A model generated the notes under the pieces. It saw only the letters and a program-made list of their open reading frames with translations. It was not told where the DNA came from and did no database searches. From Scalesia atractyloides (Eukaryota; Streptophyta; Magnoliopsida; Asterales; Asteraceae), in contig CAMTDV010000018.1 of NCBI GenBank assembly GCA_947069175.1, forward strand, positions 45,334,869 to 45,398,868: DNA of 64,000 bases, in the 5' to 3' direction. This document shows positions 21,901-33,747 of the stretch, piece after piece. The stretch's first letter is position 1; each line of letters begins with the position of its first letter. Made by a program: the position numbers and the translations under genes.

Positions 21901-22580
21901 TCAAGTGGGGTAAAACCACCCACTAAAGGACATCCACTTGATAATCGGACATGTTTCAAGTGCAATGAAATGGGTCATATTGCACGACAATGTCTAAAAT
22001 CAAAACCGGCTTATCCTCGAAGAAGAGAATCAAATGTTGTAAAACCCAGGTATCCAGAGTTTGAAAAACCAATCAAGATTTTGAAAAGAAATGAATCTTT
22101 ACCAGAAGTTAAACCTAAAATAGAAAAGAGGTTTGAGAATTCTACTTTCGAAAAAGGAGAAACTTCTAGGGCAAACGAAAACAAATTTTATATCAAAAAG
22201 GCTAATATCAAATCTTAAGCCTGGATTACCAAGAAAAGGTCAACAACATCTGGTGTTATTAAGTCTGAGCCGGTAAAGACTGATAACACGAAAGAATCTA
22301 AACCTGAAATCACTAAGTCTGAGCCTGTTAAGACTAGTGATAGCAAGAAAAAATTAAAATTTGAAATCATAATTGAAACCACATCTGAAACTGTCAAAAA
22401 TACAAGTGGTAACAATTCAAAAGATAAAAAGTTGTTAAAGTTTTCAAACATAAACATCATAAAAATTCAGATGAAGAATTCGATTATGCTGATGAATGTG
22501 AATTTGATTTTGATGATGGTTATCCAATTCAACCCAAGACCAAAAAGGCTTGGGTCACGTTTTTTAAATAGATTGTTAAA
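18928..22580 (+). pseudogene. gag region of SIRE-like element E (frameshifted)
   Basis: Capsid/nucleocapsid polyprotein. The start at 18928 (MEDQLRAFMSG) follows the leader. A one-base loss near 19030 shifts to the frame with MDEYEAWKEKFTYWVQ and EKKMISLIQQSIKEDILILLPE. A short in-frame deletion follows, then further frame changes near 19475, 19895 and 20160. The Gln/Asn-rich part is at 19700-19850. A first zinc knuckle at 20149-20190 is damaged (CFKCRQKG, then broken). A 433-codon open stretch (20159-21460) includes the DDGFDWNSYIGKKTGVALMA block, an Ala/Glu-rich run, CTKCTEPCVECA and a coiled coil. A second knuckle, CFKCNEMGHIARQC, is intact at 21955-21996. Gag is unusually long for copia, as expected for SIRE. 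Confidence 0.87.
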
Positions 22581-22582
22581 AT

Positions 22583-24174
22583 GTGCAGGGACTCCAGAGA
22601 TCCGTACTTTCTAAGTGGATTTTGGATAGTGGAGCGTCCAGGCATATGACGGGAATGAAGGCGTTGCTATTCGACATTAAAGCTATCAATAGTGGATATG
22701 TTGGATTTGCAGGAAATCAAGGTGGAAGGATAATCGCCAAGGGAAAACTCTCCAATGGCGTAGTTTCATTTGATCGCGTGAACTATATTGCAGAACTTGA
22801 GAACAATCTTAGTATATCGCAAATTTGTGACAAGAAATTCACAGTCCATTTCAATGACAAAGAGTGTATTATCTTGAAGTCGGGATTCAAAATACCAGAT
22901 GAGTGGATTCTGATGCGAGCACCTTGTGAGAATGATTGATATGTTCTTGATATGCGTGTCGCTACCACTTCATCAAAATCAGCACAATGTTTTGTGTCAA
23001 AGGCTACTGAAAAAGATTCTATTCTTTGGCTTCGTAAGATGGGGCATATTCATTTGCGAAAAATGAATTTCTTGGTTCATAATGATCTTGTAGAAGGCGT
23101 AAATCTTCAAAGTTTTCAGATGTCTGATCATTGCTTGGAATGCAAAAAGGGAAAGCAGATCAAGAAATCTCATACAAAGAAAATTCTAAACTCAATAAAG
23201 TTGCCATTAGAATGTCTCCACATGGACTTATTTGGTCCTGTAAATGTTCGAAGCATCTCAGGAGACTTATATTGCTTGGTGGTGACAGATGACTATTCGG
23301 GATATTCGTGGGTATTCTTTCAAGAATCAAAAGACGAAACATTCGATAACTTGGTTATTCTATTCAAGAAACTCGAGAACCTTTATCTTCTGCCGGTCAG
23401 ACGCATTAGAAGTGACAACGGCACGGAGTTTAAGAATAACAAAATGAAGGAATTCTGCAACGCAAAAGGGATTCTGCACGAATTTAGTGCTCCCTATACT
23501 CCACAGCAAAACGGAGTAGTTGAACGGAAAAACAGAACTTTGATTGAAACTGCGAGAACCATGCTTGCAGATTCTAAACTTCCTATCAGCTTTTGGAGTG
23601 AAGCGGTTGCTGCGGCTTGCTACACGCTAAACAGGGTTCTCAATGTTAAACCAACAAAGAAAACATGTTTTGAGATGATAAACCGACGGAAGCCAAATTT
23701 GAAGTTCTTAGAACCATTTGGTGCACCATGTACCGTAATAGATCAACATGGCAAATTCGGAGCTAAATCTCTTGAAGATTTCTTTGTCGGATATACGAGT
23801 CCGTTGAGAAGAGTATATGTTCCTTCATTGAAAAAGATTATTGAAGCACAACACGTGGATTGTTTAAATTACACGGATCCTATTTAAAGGAAAGGTGACG
23901 CGTGGCTGTTTAACTATCAAGACCTTTGGAAGTCATTTGACTTGCCAGAAGAACAGACTGACAAAGAAGTTACAGCGTTATACTACCTTCACCAATAAGC
24001 GAATCAAGAACAAATTGTTCGACCAATTGTGGTTAATCAACCCACGTTGGATCCATCTTCTTCTGGCGATAGTGGTGTTCCGGTTGAAAATTTTTCTGAA
24101 ACATTAACAACACCTGCTACTCTTCCAACAAATGCCTCTACTGAACCAGTGAATACAACAATGGAGCCCAATAT
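22583..24174 (+). pseudogene. Protease and integrase of element E (first part of pol)
   Basis: The aspartic protease motif WILDSGASRHMTG is at about 22616-22654. A stop ends that frame at 22939, and the next (22952-23887) carries the GAG-pre-integrase zinc-binding domain (RKMGHIHLRKMN, CLECKKGKQIKKSH). The integrase core follows with all three acidic residues visible: VVTDDYSGYSW, RSDNGTEFKN and PQQNGVVERKNR. The ending runs through EPFGAPC. After 23887 the reading shifts frame and continues as a Thr/Pro-rich linker until 24174, where element B is inserted. Across B the reading resumes in frame at 34159 (Met-Pro-Gln-Asn). Confidence 0.9.
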
Positions 24175-24574
24175 TGTAGGACCGATCCTTGATGCTTAGG
24201 AACCTAAATTTGATATCTAACGTCCATAATAGCGGAAATATTACGTTGTGTTACCAATAGACAAGAATTAATCAGTTAATCGTCAGTTTCATTGATTAAA
24301 CGTTCAGATTACAGACTGACAGAGCTTCACCTCTACAATGCCAAAGTTACAAATGAGACACACAAGCTAGGTATTTATAGGTTTACAAGTTTGGCCCAAC
24401 ATGTGGAAGTTCGCCCGAACTTGCCTATGCAAGTTCTGCCGAACATGCTTAAACATGTTATCACATGGGCGAACTTGGCTAAGACTCTTCATAAATACTT
24501 CTTAACCTACTCTATCCAGCTCTATACAATACAGACTCGATATAAGATTAAGACATAGACATTCTGCACCAACA
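24175..24574 (-). mobile_element. 3' LTR of element B
   Basis: 400 bp on the minus strand, from TGTTGGTGCAGAATGTC to GGATCGGTCCTACA. It is clearly of the same subfamily as the LTRs of E. It has a palindrome near 24410, a TATAAATACC box (rc of about 24373-24382) and the GAAGCTCTGTCAGT block. It is preceded on the minus strand by the polypurine tract CCAAGGGGGAGTC (24575-24589). Confidence 0.9.
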
Positions 24575-24638
24575 GACTCCCCCTTGGATATCGTCTTCGT
24601 CTTTTATCAGCCTTCAAACCTCTGTCTTCATATATACA

Positions 24639-27600
24639 TTAACGTACCCGACCAAAGAAGTTCTTGTACGGCTTCTTTCGCCTATCTTGTTTCGGATCTG
24701 GCGTCTGATCAGTTGGCGGAGGTCTTTTAAAATTAGCCATCTTGAGCGAACTTTGCCTTACCGCTTTTTCCATCTTTTCTTTAATCGCCTCACTTTTGGT
24801 TTCTTCCTTTAAGAATTCAACTCTTTGCAGATCCCTCCACTTTGTCTGCCACATCTTCCTTGAATTCACTGCACGTGCATAGCAAACGTTGACAACTTTC
24901 TGATACTGCATCGCTTGTACCTTTTCTCTTTCTTCAAAAACAATCTTGATATACAAAAGGCATTTTATATCTTTTCTCGAGCAGTTTACCAACCACATAG
25001 GATCTAGAATCCTTATCGTCCTCCACAATCCTCTCATACCCTGATAACCCATCACTTCAACTCGTTCCTTAGCAATATCCAAGTGATCTTCAAACTTTAA
25101 TACAATCACTGCTTCACATGTAGATGAATCAATCTGCCACCACTTGAATAAAGGATAAAAGTTTTGTTCAATCGGCATAAGCGGCATATTCCTCATGGCT
25201 CTAGGACGTTTCATAACCAACGTTATGTCCCTTTCCCCTGTAACCTTGTTAATCTTTATTCTTCATCTCGGAATAAACAGCTTCCAGTGATTCCAACCTT
25301 TTTCAGCTTCGTACTTTATCATTTTCCATAACATTTGATCAACTGTCTTCATCTGATAATAACATTCATTGTTTGCACCAGCTCTTCCATATCCCAATAC
25401 GGTAATGTCTTTAAATCAGCAAGATATTTGAAGTATTGCATTCCAAACTCTCTTTTGATTGCATATACGTTGAGCTCCTTAAACCATCCCTAACTCAATA
25501 TATCTCCCAAAGAAACATCTTTATCTCTGGTGAAGAATGCTAGTGGACGTCGAAACTTACGTTCACGAGGCATCTCCTTGAACCAGGTCTTTCTAGCTTC
25601 AGCTATCTCCTCTTTGGTCATTAGCCTAGGAATTTTTCCTTCTCGTAACTCTTTAGAAATCCTAGCTTTCAACATATCTTCATTTAGATGTTTATACATT
25701 TCTTCGAATGTAGGAAAACTTTCTGAATCCTGACCAACATACTTATCTTTCTTTTTTGTTTCATCATCTGAGGACCAGTCTTCAACAATCACCCAGTTGT
25801 ATTCATCAGCTTCAAATCTTCTTTCATACTGACACTCTTTTGGCTCAAATGTATCAACATTCATTATCTCCTCAAAATCAAACTCCAAGTTTCAACCTTG
25901 GCTTCAACTAGCTTCGCCAGATCTTCTTTCGTGTAATTATGTACAAACTCACCTTCTTCAACATTGTGTTCCAACATCAGTATTAAAGGTTTCGTAGGTA
26001 CTGTAGTCATAGGCTTCACAAAAAGATCAACATTTAACATATCAATATCATCTGAAGGCCCTTTTTGCCCTGACTCCCCCTGGCTTTTATCTTCCATTCG
26101 ATTAGATTCATCGTCCATCAGATTAGAAAAATCAAATTCATCCAAAACTTTAGCTTCATTTATCTTTAAGCCTGTACCACCTTGATGAAAATCATCATCT
26201 CCTTGATCAAAATCATCATCGTCATCCCCAACATTCCAATCTTCATATCCTTCTTCCTCTTCGTCATTCTTATCCTCTTTCTCGGCTTCTTCATTGTCTT
26301 TTTCTTCAGTAACAATGATAGGATCAGAAGGATTGACAGATTCGTCAACCTTTTGTATATCAGACTCAGAAGCTTTTGAAACATCTTAAGTACACTTCTT
26401 GGGGACATCAGAAGATTTCTCTGTAGTAGATTTAGGGGCTTCTCCCTCTACCTGCTTCCCTTTACCACCCTCAGCCAATTCTCTTTCAGCACGTTCTTTG
26501 GCTTCTTGACAATCCAGACGATCGTATTCGGCGATGAAATCAATATTCATATTATTATATAACACCTTTTGTAATCTGATGAATCTTCGATCATTCAGAG
26601 CTTGAATTTTCTTCAATTCTGCAATCTCTGTTTGTAATTTTTCATTGGCGTCCTGCAGACTTTCTATCAACGCCTTGTAATATTCTCTTTCATTTTCAAG
26701 CACCTTCACTTTATCATCAAGAATTTCTCTTTCGACTTCACTTTGATTCACCTTCTTTACGAGCTCAGCTTTTTCAATCTCAATCTGTGCAACTTTATCT
26801 TCTAATACCTTCACACGCTTTTCTAACATTTCAGCATTCGTTTCAGGGAAAAATTCATCCAAGTCTTCAAGACTTATAGGACCATGTGGCATATCACCAA
26901 ACATACTTCCCCTCGGTGTCTTGGGTGTTGAATCTTTTGGTGTTGCAGCTTTTGGTGTAGACTTTTTCGGCGTAGAGCTTTCAGGAATAGAAGTCTTTTG
27001 AGAAATCGGCGATTCAGCAATTGGAACTTTAATAAATTCAGACATAGGAGGTTCTTGTGTAACTCCTTGTCTTTCAGCTTCATCATGAATGATAAAGGAG
27101 GTTCTTGTGGAGGAGGTTCTTGTGTGGCTCCTTTCTCCTGAGCACCAGAAGGTTCTTGTGTGGCTTCTGTGCTTTGAACTTTGCTCTTGTATCTTTTGCT
27201 CACCGCTTTCTGAGCTTTCTTAGCCTTTCGTTTCCCTTTAGTGTGCAGTGACCCTGTAGTTTTCTTAGATATTTCGATTGCATGAGATTTTGTACGCTTC
27301 GCCTTTTTCTTAGGCCTCTCCTCATCAGATTCTTTTTCTGCGTTCGGATCAAAATCTGCATCCAATCTCTTTTCTTTTTCTGCTCTTATTTCAGCCTCTG
27401 TCTTTTCAGGCTCTTTATCAGATTCTTCATTTTCAGACGTAGCAGAAATTACTTCTTCTTGAGTTGACTTCACTGTTTCTTGACTCTCATTAATAACTGC
27501 AGCGCTAGATCCAGCCACTGCCTCAACATTCTCAGTCTCCTCCTCATCAACAAGCAAAGTTTCAGCTTTCTTTGATGCTTGCTTCGTCTTTGGTTTATCA

Positions 27601-28511
27601 GCTTCATCTTTCAAAAACCATCACTCCTTGCCTTCGGTTTGAATTCTTTATACCACTCTTGTTCAGCTTTTAGCTCATTCTCATCGTCGCTACCTTCTTT
27701 TCTCCATTTATTTCAAGGTGGCGATACATAATCTGAATCTTTAATTGCTCCGAATACTGGTTTGGCAATAGGAGCTGAAGCTTGTTTCTGAAACTTCATA
27801 AGCTTCTTCACTGTGGTTTCGTCGAGATGAACCAAATAAAGAACATCATTCGGATCTCGAGCAATGTTGGGATACTTCTCATCGATCAGCATCTGAATAA
27901 ATCTAGGATATAAATATAATCTTTAATCCTCCATACTCTTTGACATGTGAATGAACACCATCTTAGAAACATTGAACGGCTTCTTCAAAATAAGCGTCGT
28001 TGCCATGCTAGCCAAATAATCTTGAACATCATCTAAACCGGCTTTGCGATGACTGAACGTGTGAATTAAAGCATGCATCAAAAGTTTATAGGGATTTGGC
28101 ACCTCCCCTTTCTTCAGGGTTGGTTTATTCACACTCCCCTTATAACCCATGCGGAAAAAGCATTCGCGAACCATCTTCTCATCTAGATGAATTGGATCAT
28201 CTTCTTTATCTATAAGCTCCAAATCCTTCGGATATCGCCTTCAGTAACTGTGATCGGCTTTATCTCATCACCAACTTGTACTGTAGAAGAGATCGTCTTC
28301 TCGTCAGCGTTTAGAGTCACATTCATCCAGAAGTGAACAATATGAGATCGATAAGAAACGATGCGCTCAGTAATTGCACGGCAATATGACTGTCTTCAAG
28401 AAACTTCAAAATGTTGTCATATTCTTTCAGCGACGGACAAATAGACTTGTCAAGCGTGATGCATGTATTGTGGGTTTTGGAAAACTCAACTGATATAACA
28501 CGCGCTGGAAC
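24639..28511 (-). pseudogene. Main exon of the SIRE-like extra ORF in element B
   Basis: A very large post-pol ORF, broken into pieces by frameshifts. The minus-strand order is a conserved N-terminal domain (28511-27850: VISVEFSKT, GYKGSVNKP, NPYKLLMHALIHTFSHRKAG), then an acidic and basic region with RPKKKAKRTKS and KGKRKAKKAQK (27600-27200). Pro-rich QEPP repeats (27150-27060) and a heptad-rich coiled coil (26850-26560) follow, then an acidic Asp/Gly stretch (26300-26170). The conserved C-terminal domain (26000-24639) includes MPRERKFRRPLAFFTRDKD, KRPRAMRNMPLMPIEQNFY and MWQTKWRDL. The stop is at 24639. The basic stretches resemble nuclear localisation signals. I see no signal peptide or membrane segment, so calling it envelope-like is doubtful. 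Function unknown. Confidence 0.82.
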
Positions 28512-29146
28512 CTGTGCATGAAAAACGACATAAAACAGTTAGCACGCTTTTCGAGGAAAAATAAAAAATTTTTCTAATACTTTAATCAAGTTCGGGCGAC
28601 TTGATTAGTGTTAAACACACTGATTTTACCAAGTTCGCCCGAACATGTAACACACATGTTCAATTTTCCTAATGTAAGTTCGGGCGAACTTACAGTTTTT
28701 TATTAATCAATTTTTCCTAAGTTCGGCCGAACATGTATGAGACACATGTTTTTTATTAAAGAACAAGTTCGGGTGAAATTACACTTCAAACAAATCACTT
28801 TTGGTTAATATAAGTTCGGTCGAACATGTTTGGATCAAAAATATTTCAACAATCAAGTTTGGTCGAACATGTTTCTGGTTCACTCAGTTGTGTTTTGGAC
28901 AAGTCCGGTCAAACTTGACAACAAGTTCCGCCGAACTTGTCGTCTTCTTCAACTAATAAACTAAGTTCAAACATGCAAAACATGTATTTCAGTTCAATCA
29001 AAATCGATTTCACGGTTGATTTTAAGTGTAGATCAAAGATCTATGTTCAATTTTGTCCAATAACACCTAAAACTTTCAGATTTTAAGTTTTTAGATTTGG
29101 TTTTGGTTGTTAACAGTTCAATCATGATTTATTTTCAATTAATTAC
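28512..29146 (-). other. Predicted intron of the extra ORF in element B
   Basis: A 635-nt interval on the minus strand from the donor GAG|GTAATT (29146) to the acceptor TTTTTCATGCACAG (ending 28512). Splicing joins the mini-exon to the main exon in phase 0. The interval is full of AAGTTCG/CGAACTT palindromes (about 28590-28940). The equivalent interval in E is 37849-38415. Inference from splice consensus and conservation in two copies; no transcript evidence. Confidence 0.65.
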
Positions 29147-29155
29147 CTCTGCCAT
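29147..29155 (-). CDS. Mini-exon (Met-Ala-Glu) of the extra ORF in element B
   Basis: ATGGCAGAG followed directly by GTAATT. The counterpart in E is ATGGCTGAG|GTATAA at 37840-37850, with a silent Ala codon difference. Upstream context is also shared (TTTTTGGTGATT then CACACCA). In both copies the frame continues correctly into the main exon, which itself has no convincing start codon at its 5' end. Confidence 0.62.
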
Positions 29156-29304
29156 AGTATTTGGTGTGCTAATCACCAAAAATTAACTTCAATCGGATAG
29201 TATAACGGCTCAAAAGTGACAATTTCTCACAAATTCTCTCAAAAAGCTCAAGTTCTCTCAAGTGTTCTAATAACAAGTAAATGAGTTCGGCCGAACTTGA
29301 ATGG

Positions 29305-29312
29305 TATTTATA
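29305..29312 (-). promoter_or_regulatory. Possible internal promoter (TATA box) for the extra ORF in B
   Basis: TATAAATA on the minus strand, within GGTATAAATACC, about 150 nt upstream of the mini-exon ATG. Palindromes of the LTR type lie immediately upstream (29319-29336) and downstream (29283-29300), the same layout as in the LTR promoters. The matching part of E (about 37690-37720) keeps the palindrome but has lost the TATA piece. Confidence 0.5.
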
Positions 29313-31080
29313 CCATGTCAAGTTCGGGCGAACTTGTTAAGCCCAACATGGAGGCCCAGACTAAGTTCGAGCGAACTTATCTGCAAAACTAACAACAATC
29401 ATCTGTAAGTTCGGACGAACTTGCTGTTTGTTAACTTGAATTGTTTAGCAAGTTCGGTCGAACTTGCCAAACTTCAAAATTTCAAACTTTTTCAAATTAT
29501 TCATTTTTAACCCTGATCTTTCCAACTTTTTACCAGTTATGAAAATCCACTCAGTTGACCAAGTCCAAGCTAATGACCTTGGTTAACCGATTTGTCTGCC
29601 GAGTCCAAGTTAATGACCTCGGTTTGACCCGTTACTAACAAACTGTTGATATTTTCAAAATCAAAGTTTCAAATTAATGAACTTTTCATCGTTTTGACTT
29701 TTCAACTTAACAGATTAGCTCCCAGCTCGTTGTCAAAGAGATTCCCACCAGTTCTAGCATCTTACCAGACTTCGAAGATCCGTTCTCCAACATTGGTTTG
29801 CTGAAAACAATGTAGTAATAAAATATTTTTGTATTTTTGTAAGTTAATGCTAAAACACACCTAAATTCTTTTTGATTTTAATCTGTAAAGCTTAAATATA
29901 ATGAAATAAGCAATGTAAATTATGTACAAACATATTTACAGACATATTTTTGTGAATACGTGTCTAAGGATCATATCAGTTGATTGAGACATATCACCAG
30001 TACCGTTGCCCTTTATATGACTTTAAGTTTTAAACTCGTTTACCTAGATTGTCGATATGTTTGTCAACTTAAACTTTACCACATTTCTCAACTGTTCCAA
30101 GATATGTTAGGGTAGAATTTATGAAACTTGACTTATCTATGGTTCCCACTTCTTGAATATACTCCCATATCAAAATTCCCCAGATTTCATCTTACAGGTG
30201 AATATAGCATAATTGATATATGTATCAGGGTAATGCGATGCCTTGAGAGCTCAGGTTAGTACTACCGTACAGACAAAGAGATGAAGGCTCGACTTTAAGG
30301 TGTGTTCCATTTAAGGAATCTTTTCAGCACTGCAAATGATTAGATCTTTCGATACTTTTCAGATTGCATGTAGTTTAGGGGTTTATTGCAATAGTATTAT
30401 AGAAGTTCTAGGCCATTGCTTCCGCAAAATCAGAAGAACTTGTATAATACCCCAGATATCAACTATCTATAAAGACCTCGTATCTCAGAATCAGGCAATC
30501 TTTCAAACGAAATTTCGCAGTACTAAGTCCATATATCCAAGATGTGTTAATCCACAAGATTAAGCAGTTGTAAAATTTAGTTTATATCTTGAAAATAGAT
30601 TACTGAACGTGCTAAGCCTATCGACACATCCACAGTAAGCCTCGTTTATCACTTTTAAAACTTTACATTTCTTTAGCATACTGTGATAGTCCATTGATGT
30701 ACTATCATTTACTTTTAACGCACAAGTAATCTCATTTTTCATTTTCAGTGTTTTTTTATATTTTAAGATTTTCTATTGTTTTTGGCTTTTTCAATCATTT
30801 TATCTATCTTAAATGATTTTGAAACGATGTTTTTCAATTTGACAAAAAAAATTTACAATTTTTAAAATTTTTTCTCCCCCTAAATTGAGAACATCTTATT
30901 AAAATGGAAAATAAGAATCTTCCATTTTAACCATTTAACAACTTTTTACGAATGTTAACGCGAGACTACCATTTTGTTTGTGTGGAGTATCACTCTTGTC
31001 TCTTGTCTCTCTACATGAACAACCACTGCTTCTCAAATGACGTTTGGCTTGAAGCTTGGTTATCCCGCGCATTCAAACAA
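29313..31080 (-). other. Post-pol spacer of element B
   Basis: Non-coding. It is homologous, in inverse orientation, to 36118-37830 of element E: for example, 30560-30742 mirrors 36283-36468, and both contain a TTAGGGGGAGAAA tract (rc of about 30882-30895; 36194-36207 in E). LTR-type palindromes occur only at the end nearest the extra ORF (29280-29470). The join to the gag remnant near 31080 marks where pol was lost. Confidence 0.7.
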
Positions 31081-32918
31081 ACTTCAATTAGTTTTGAATA
31101 GGAACCCAATCCATTCTAGATTTAGGTTTACCAAAATCATTAACATCTGAAGTAAACAAACATTCACACTCTTTTTGATATCCAAACAGTTTGATAGAAA
31201 CTTTATTTGAAATTTTTACTTTCTTTGATTTTTTAACTGTTTGAATTATCAATTTTTTCTCTATTGCTCTCTCTTTTGTCCTCAGGTTTGTATCTGATGA
31301 ATTCATTTTACTTGACTGTAAGTAAAATGATTCATTAGAACTTTTATCTGATTTTATCCGAGGACAAAATCTTTTCCAAATACTCTCTAACTTTTTTTCT
31401 CTTTTTTCTCAATCTGTCTTTTTGCCCTTGTGATAACTTGACTTTTTGTTCTCTGGGCTTCTCTACAGTTTTCTCATTTTTCTTCTCTGTTTTCTTCTCC
31501 TCTGGTCTTTTCTCCCCCTGAGATTTAACCGATCTTCTTTTCAGATTAGTCGGACAATCCCTGGAAATATGACCTTTGATTTGACATTTATAGCATCTTC
31601 TCGTATCAAATCTCTTTTTTCAGGCGGTTAACAACAATGTGTCCACCAAATCCACAGTTGTAACACACTCTGTTATCATACCAATCTCTCCATTCAGACC
31701 AAACACCCAATCAGCACATTAATTTGACATGTAGTAGTCATCTTTCCTGCTTCTTCTATAAATTGATTTGACTTTGAAGCACTGTGATCCGACCTGCACC
31801 ACTTATTCTCAAATTTTCGTGAGTTTTTATAATGATTGGATGACCGTACCGATGAGCTTTTATTTTTTCTTTGAAAATTTTTAGAATTTTGTTTTTAATG
31901 TTGTTTTTGTTCTCCATTCTGCTTAGAAAGTTTTTGCGATGAGCATTCACTTTTTTTAGCAGATTGTAGAACAGTTTCTTGAAATTTTTCTTTTAGTTTC
32001 AAAAATATTTCTTTTTTACCATTTTCATCATCGGTATTATCATCACAATCCTTAATTATGACATCATCATAATTTGGGACATTGTCACTTATTGGAATTT
32101 CCTTTTTAGTGAACGGTTTAGGACATATCTGATCTAACATTATAGATGAAGTCACAAAACCTTTCAATTTTTTTTCAAAATCATCAATTTTATTTTTTGC
32201 AATCTCAACATCTTGTTCAAGTTTTCTAATTTTTTCAAGATGCGAGTTTATTATATTTTGTTTTTCAATAACATTTTTATTCAAAACAGATCTATCATTT
32301 TCTAAAAATTTTATATTATTTTGAAAGTATTTCACATTTTGTAATTTTTTATTGTCTAAAATTTTTATTTGATTTTCAAAATTCTTTTCATTTTCTTTTA
32401 ACTTTTTATTTTCTAATGACAAACATTCCAAATCTTTCAAAAGTTTGACATTAATAGATTTGAATTTTTGACAATTTAAGCACACAGATTCAGTATACTT
32501 TGTGCAAGGTTTTTCAACCTCCACAATTTGTATCTTTACCACTTCTTTATCAACAATTTTTACCTCTGAATTTAATCATCTCAGCACGCTCCAGATATTT
32601 AGCACGTAGAGCATTCCATAGCTTTTGTGTCGTATCACATTCTAGTAGCAGATTCAGAATATTTTCTTTCACCGACTGATGTATCAGATTAATCATTTTC
32701 TTTTCAGAAAAATAATCATCTTTTTGTTGAGTAGAATATTTGCACCTCTCCAGAATTTGCTGATTTTCATCTCTAGGAATGACATAACCTGTCTCAATCA
32801 CGACCCAACTACGAAAATGCGTAGCTTTGACCCAGCTCTCAAATTTTCCTTTCCAAACATCATATTCATCTATATTCATCAACGTAGGAGGCTTCATGCA
32901 CTCCATTTCGTTTTCCAA
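31081..32918 (-). pseudogene. Shortened gag of element B
   Basis: The minus-strand capsid part begins near 32918 with PPTLMNIDEYDVWKGKFESW and EKKMINLIHQSVKENILNLL. At about 32565 the frame is lost and a deletion joins the MIKF point directly to the region equivalent to VKIV-KEVVK-Q-VEVEKPCTK in E, removing the C-terminal capsid part and the first zinc knuckle. The rest (32542-31895) is a long coiled coil. Two zinc knuckles follow near 31680 (CYNCGFGGHI, last Cys missing) and 31590 (CYKCQIKGHISRDC, intact), and Lys-rich frames run to 31088. Probably non-functional because of the frame breaks. Confidence 0.8.
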
Positions 32919-33129
32919 ACTAATCTGTCGTTAAAAACAATTGAAAAATTATTAGCAAACAGACAATTTTTAGAAAAAATTGACTTTTTAACCGACAATA
33001 TCAATGTATCGATTTGCTAAAAACGTTTAAAATTTTTCGGAAAACTGTTTTTACCATATTAGAGCTTTAAACTCGTCTCGTCAATACGACTCTAACGATG
33101 TATAATGTCCAAGACATTTTTCGGTCGAA

Positions 33130-33525
33130 CTGTTTTTTTTTAAACCTTGGACAAGTTCGGTCGAACTTGTCACAGTGTGTTAAACTCAGCTATTTAACAA
33201 GTTCGGGCGAACTTGTATAAGTTTCAAGAGAAATAAGCAAGTTCGGGCGAACTTGTGTAACTTTCAAGAGAAATAAGCAAGTTCGGGTGAACTTGTAAGA
33301 ATTTCAAGGGTTTTACAAGTTCGGGCGAACTTGTAATATTTTTCAACAATATTTAATCAAGTTTGGGCGAACTTGATGAAATTTGTTTGAAAAATATACA
33401 AGTTCGAGCGAACTTACCCAAAATCCTTGAAAAATCAATCAAGTTCGGGCGAACTTGATGAAAAATGTGAATTTTTCAGTCAAGTTCGAGCGAACTTTAT
33501 GTTAAGTTCGAGCGAACATGAGTTA
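33130..33525 (-). repeat. Leader palindrome array of element B, about 40-bp spacing
   Basis: CAAGTTCGGGCGAACTTG-type units start at 33152, 33198, 33238, 33278, 33316, 33358, 33399, 33440, 33481 and 33502. Steps are mostly 38-42 bp. Units at 33198, 33238 and 33278 are part of nearly identical 40-bp repeats (with TTTCAAGAGAAATAAG between them). It lies between the primer site and gag. Confidence 0.9.
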
Positions 33526-33730
33526 TTCGACATGGTTTTTTTCCAAATTTTGACATGAATTCGTTTGTTTTAAGCTCTGATCATTTCAAGGGTTTATCTA
33601 TTATGGATTTTACGTATTATACTTGAAAATCAGTCGAATTTGTCTGTGAATTGTCCAAGAAAAGTTAAAAATAGAAGAAATGAGTAGAAGATGAGATGTT
33701 CTATGTCCAATGTCTTCAAATTAGGCCAAT

Positions 33731-33745
33731 CCTGCTCTGATACCA
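33731..33745 (-). other. Primer-binding site of element B
   Basis: On the minus strand it reads TGGTATCAGAGCAGG, a perfect initiator tRNA-Met type sequence, two bases from the LTR end. Confidence 0.9.
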
Positions 33746-33747
33746 CT

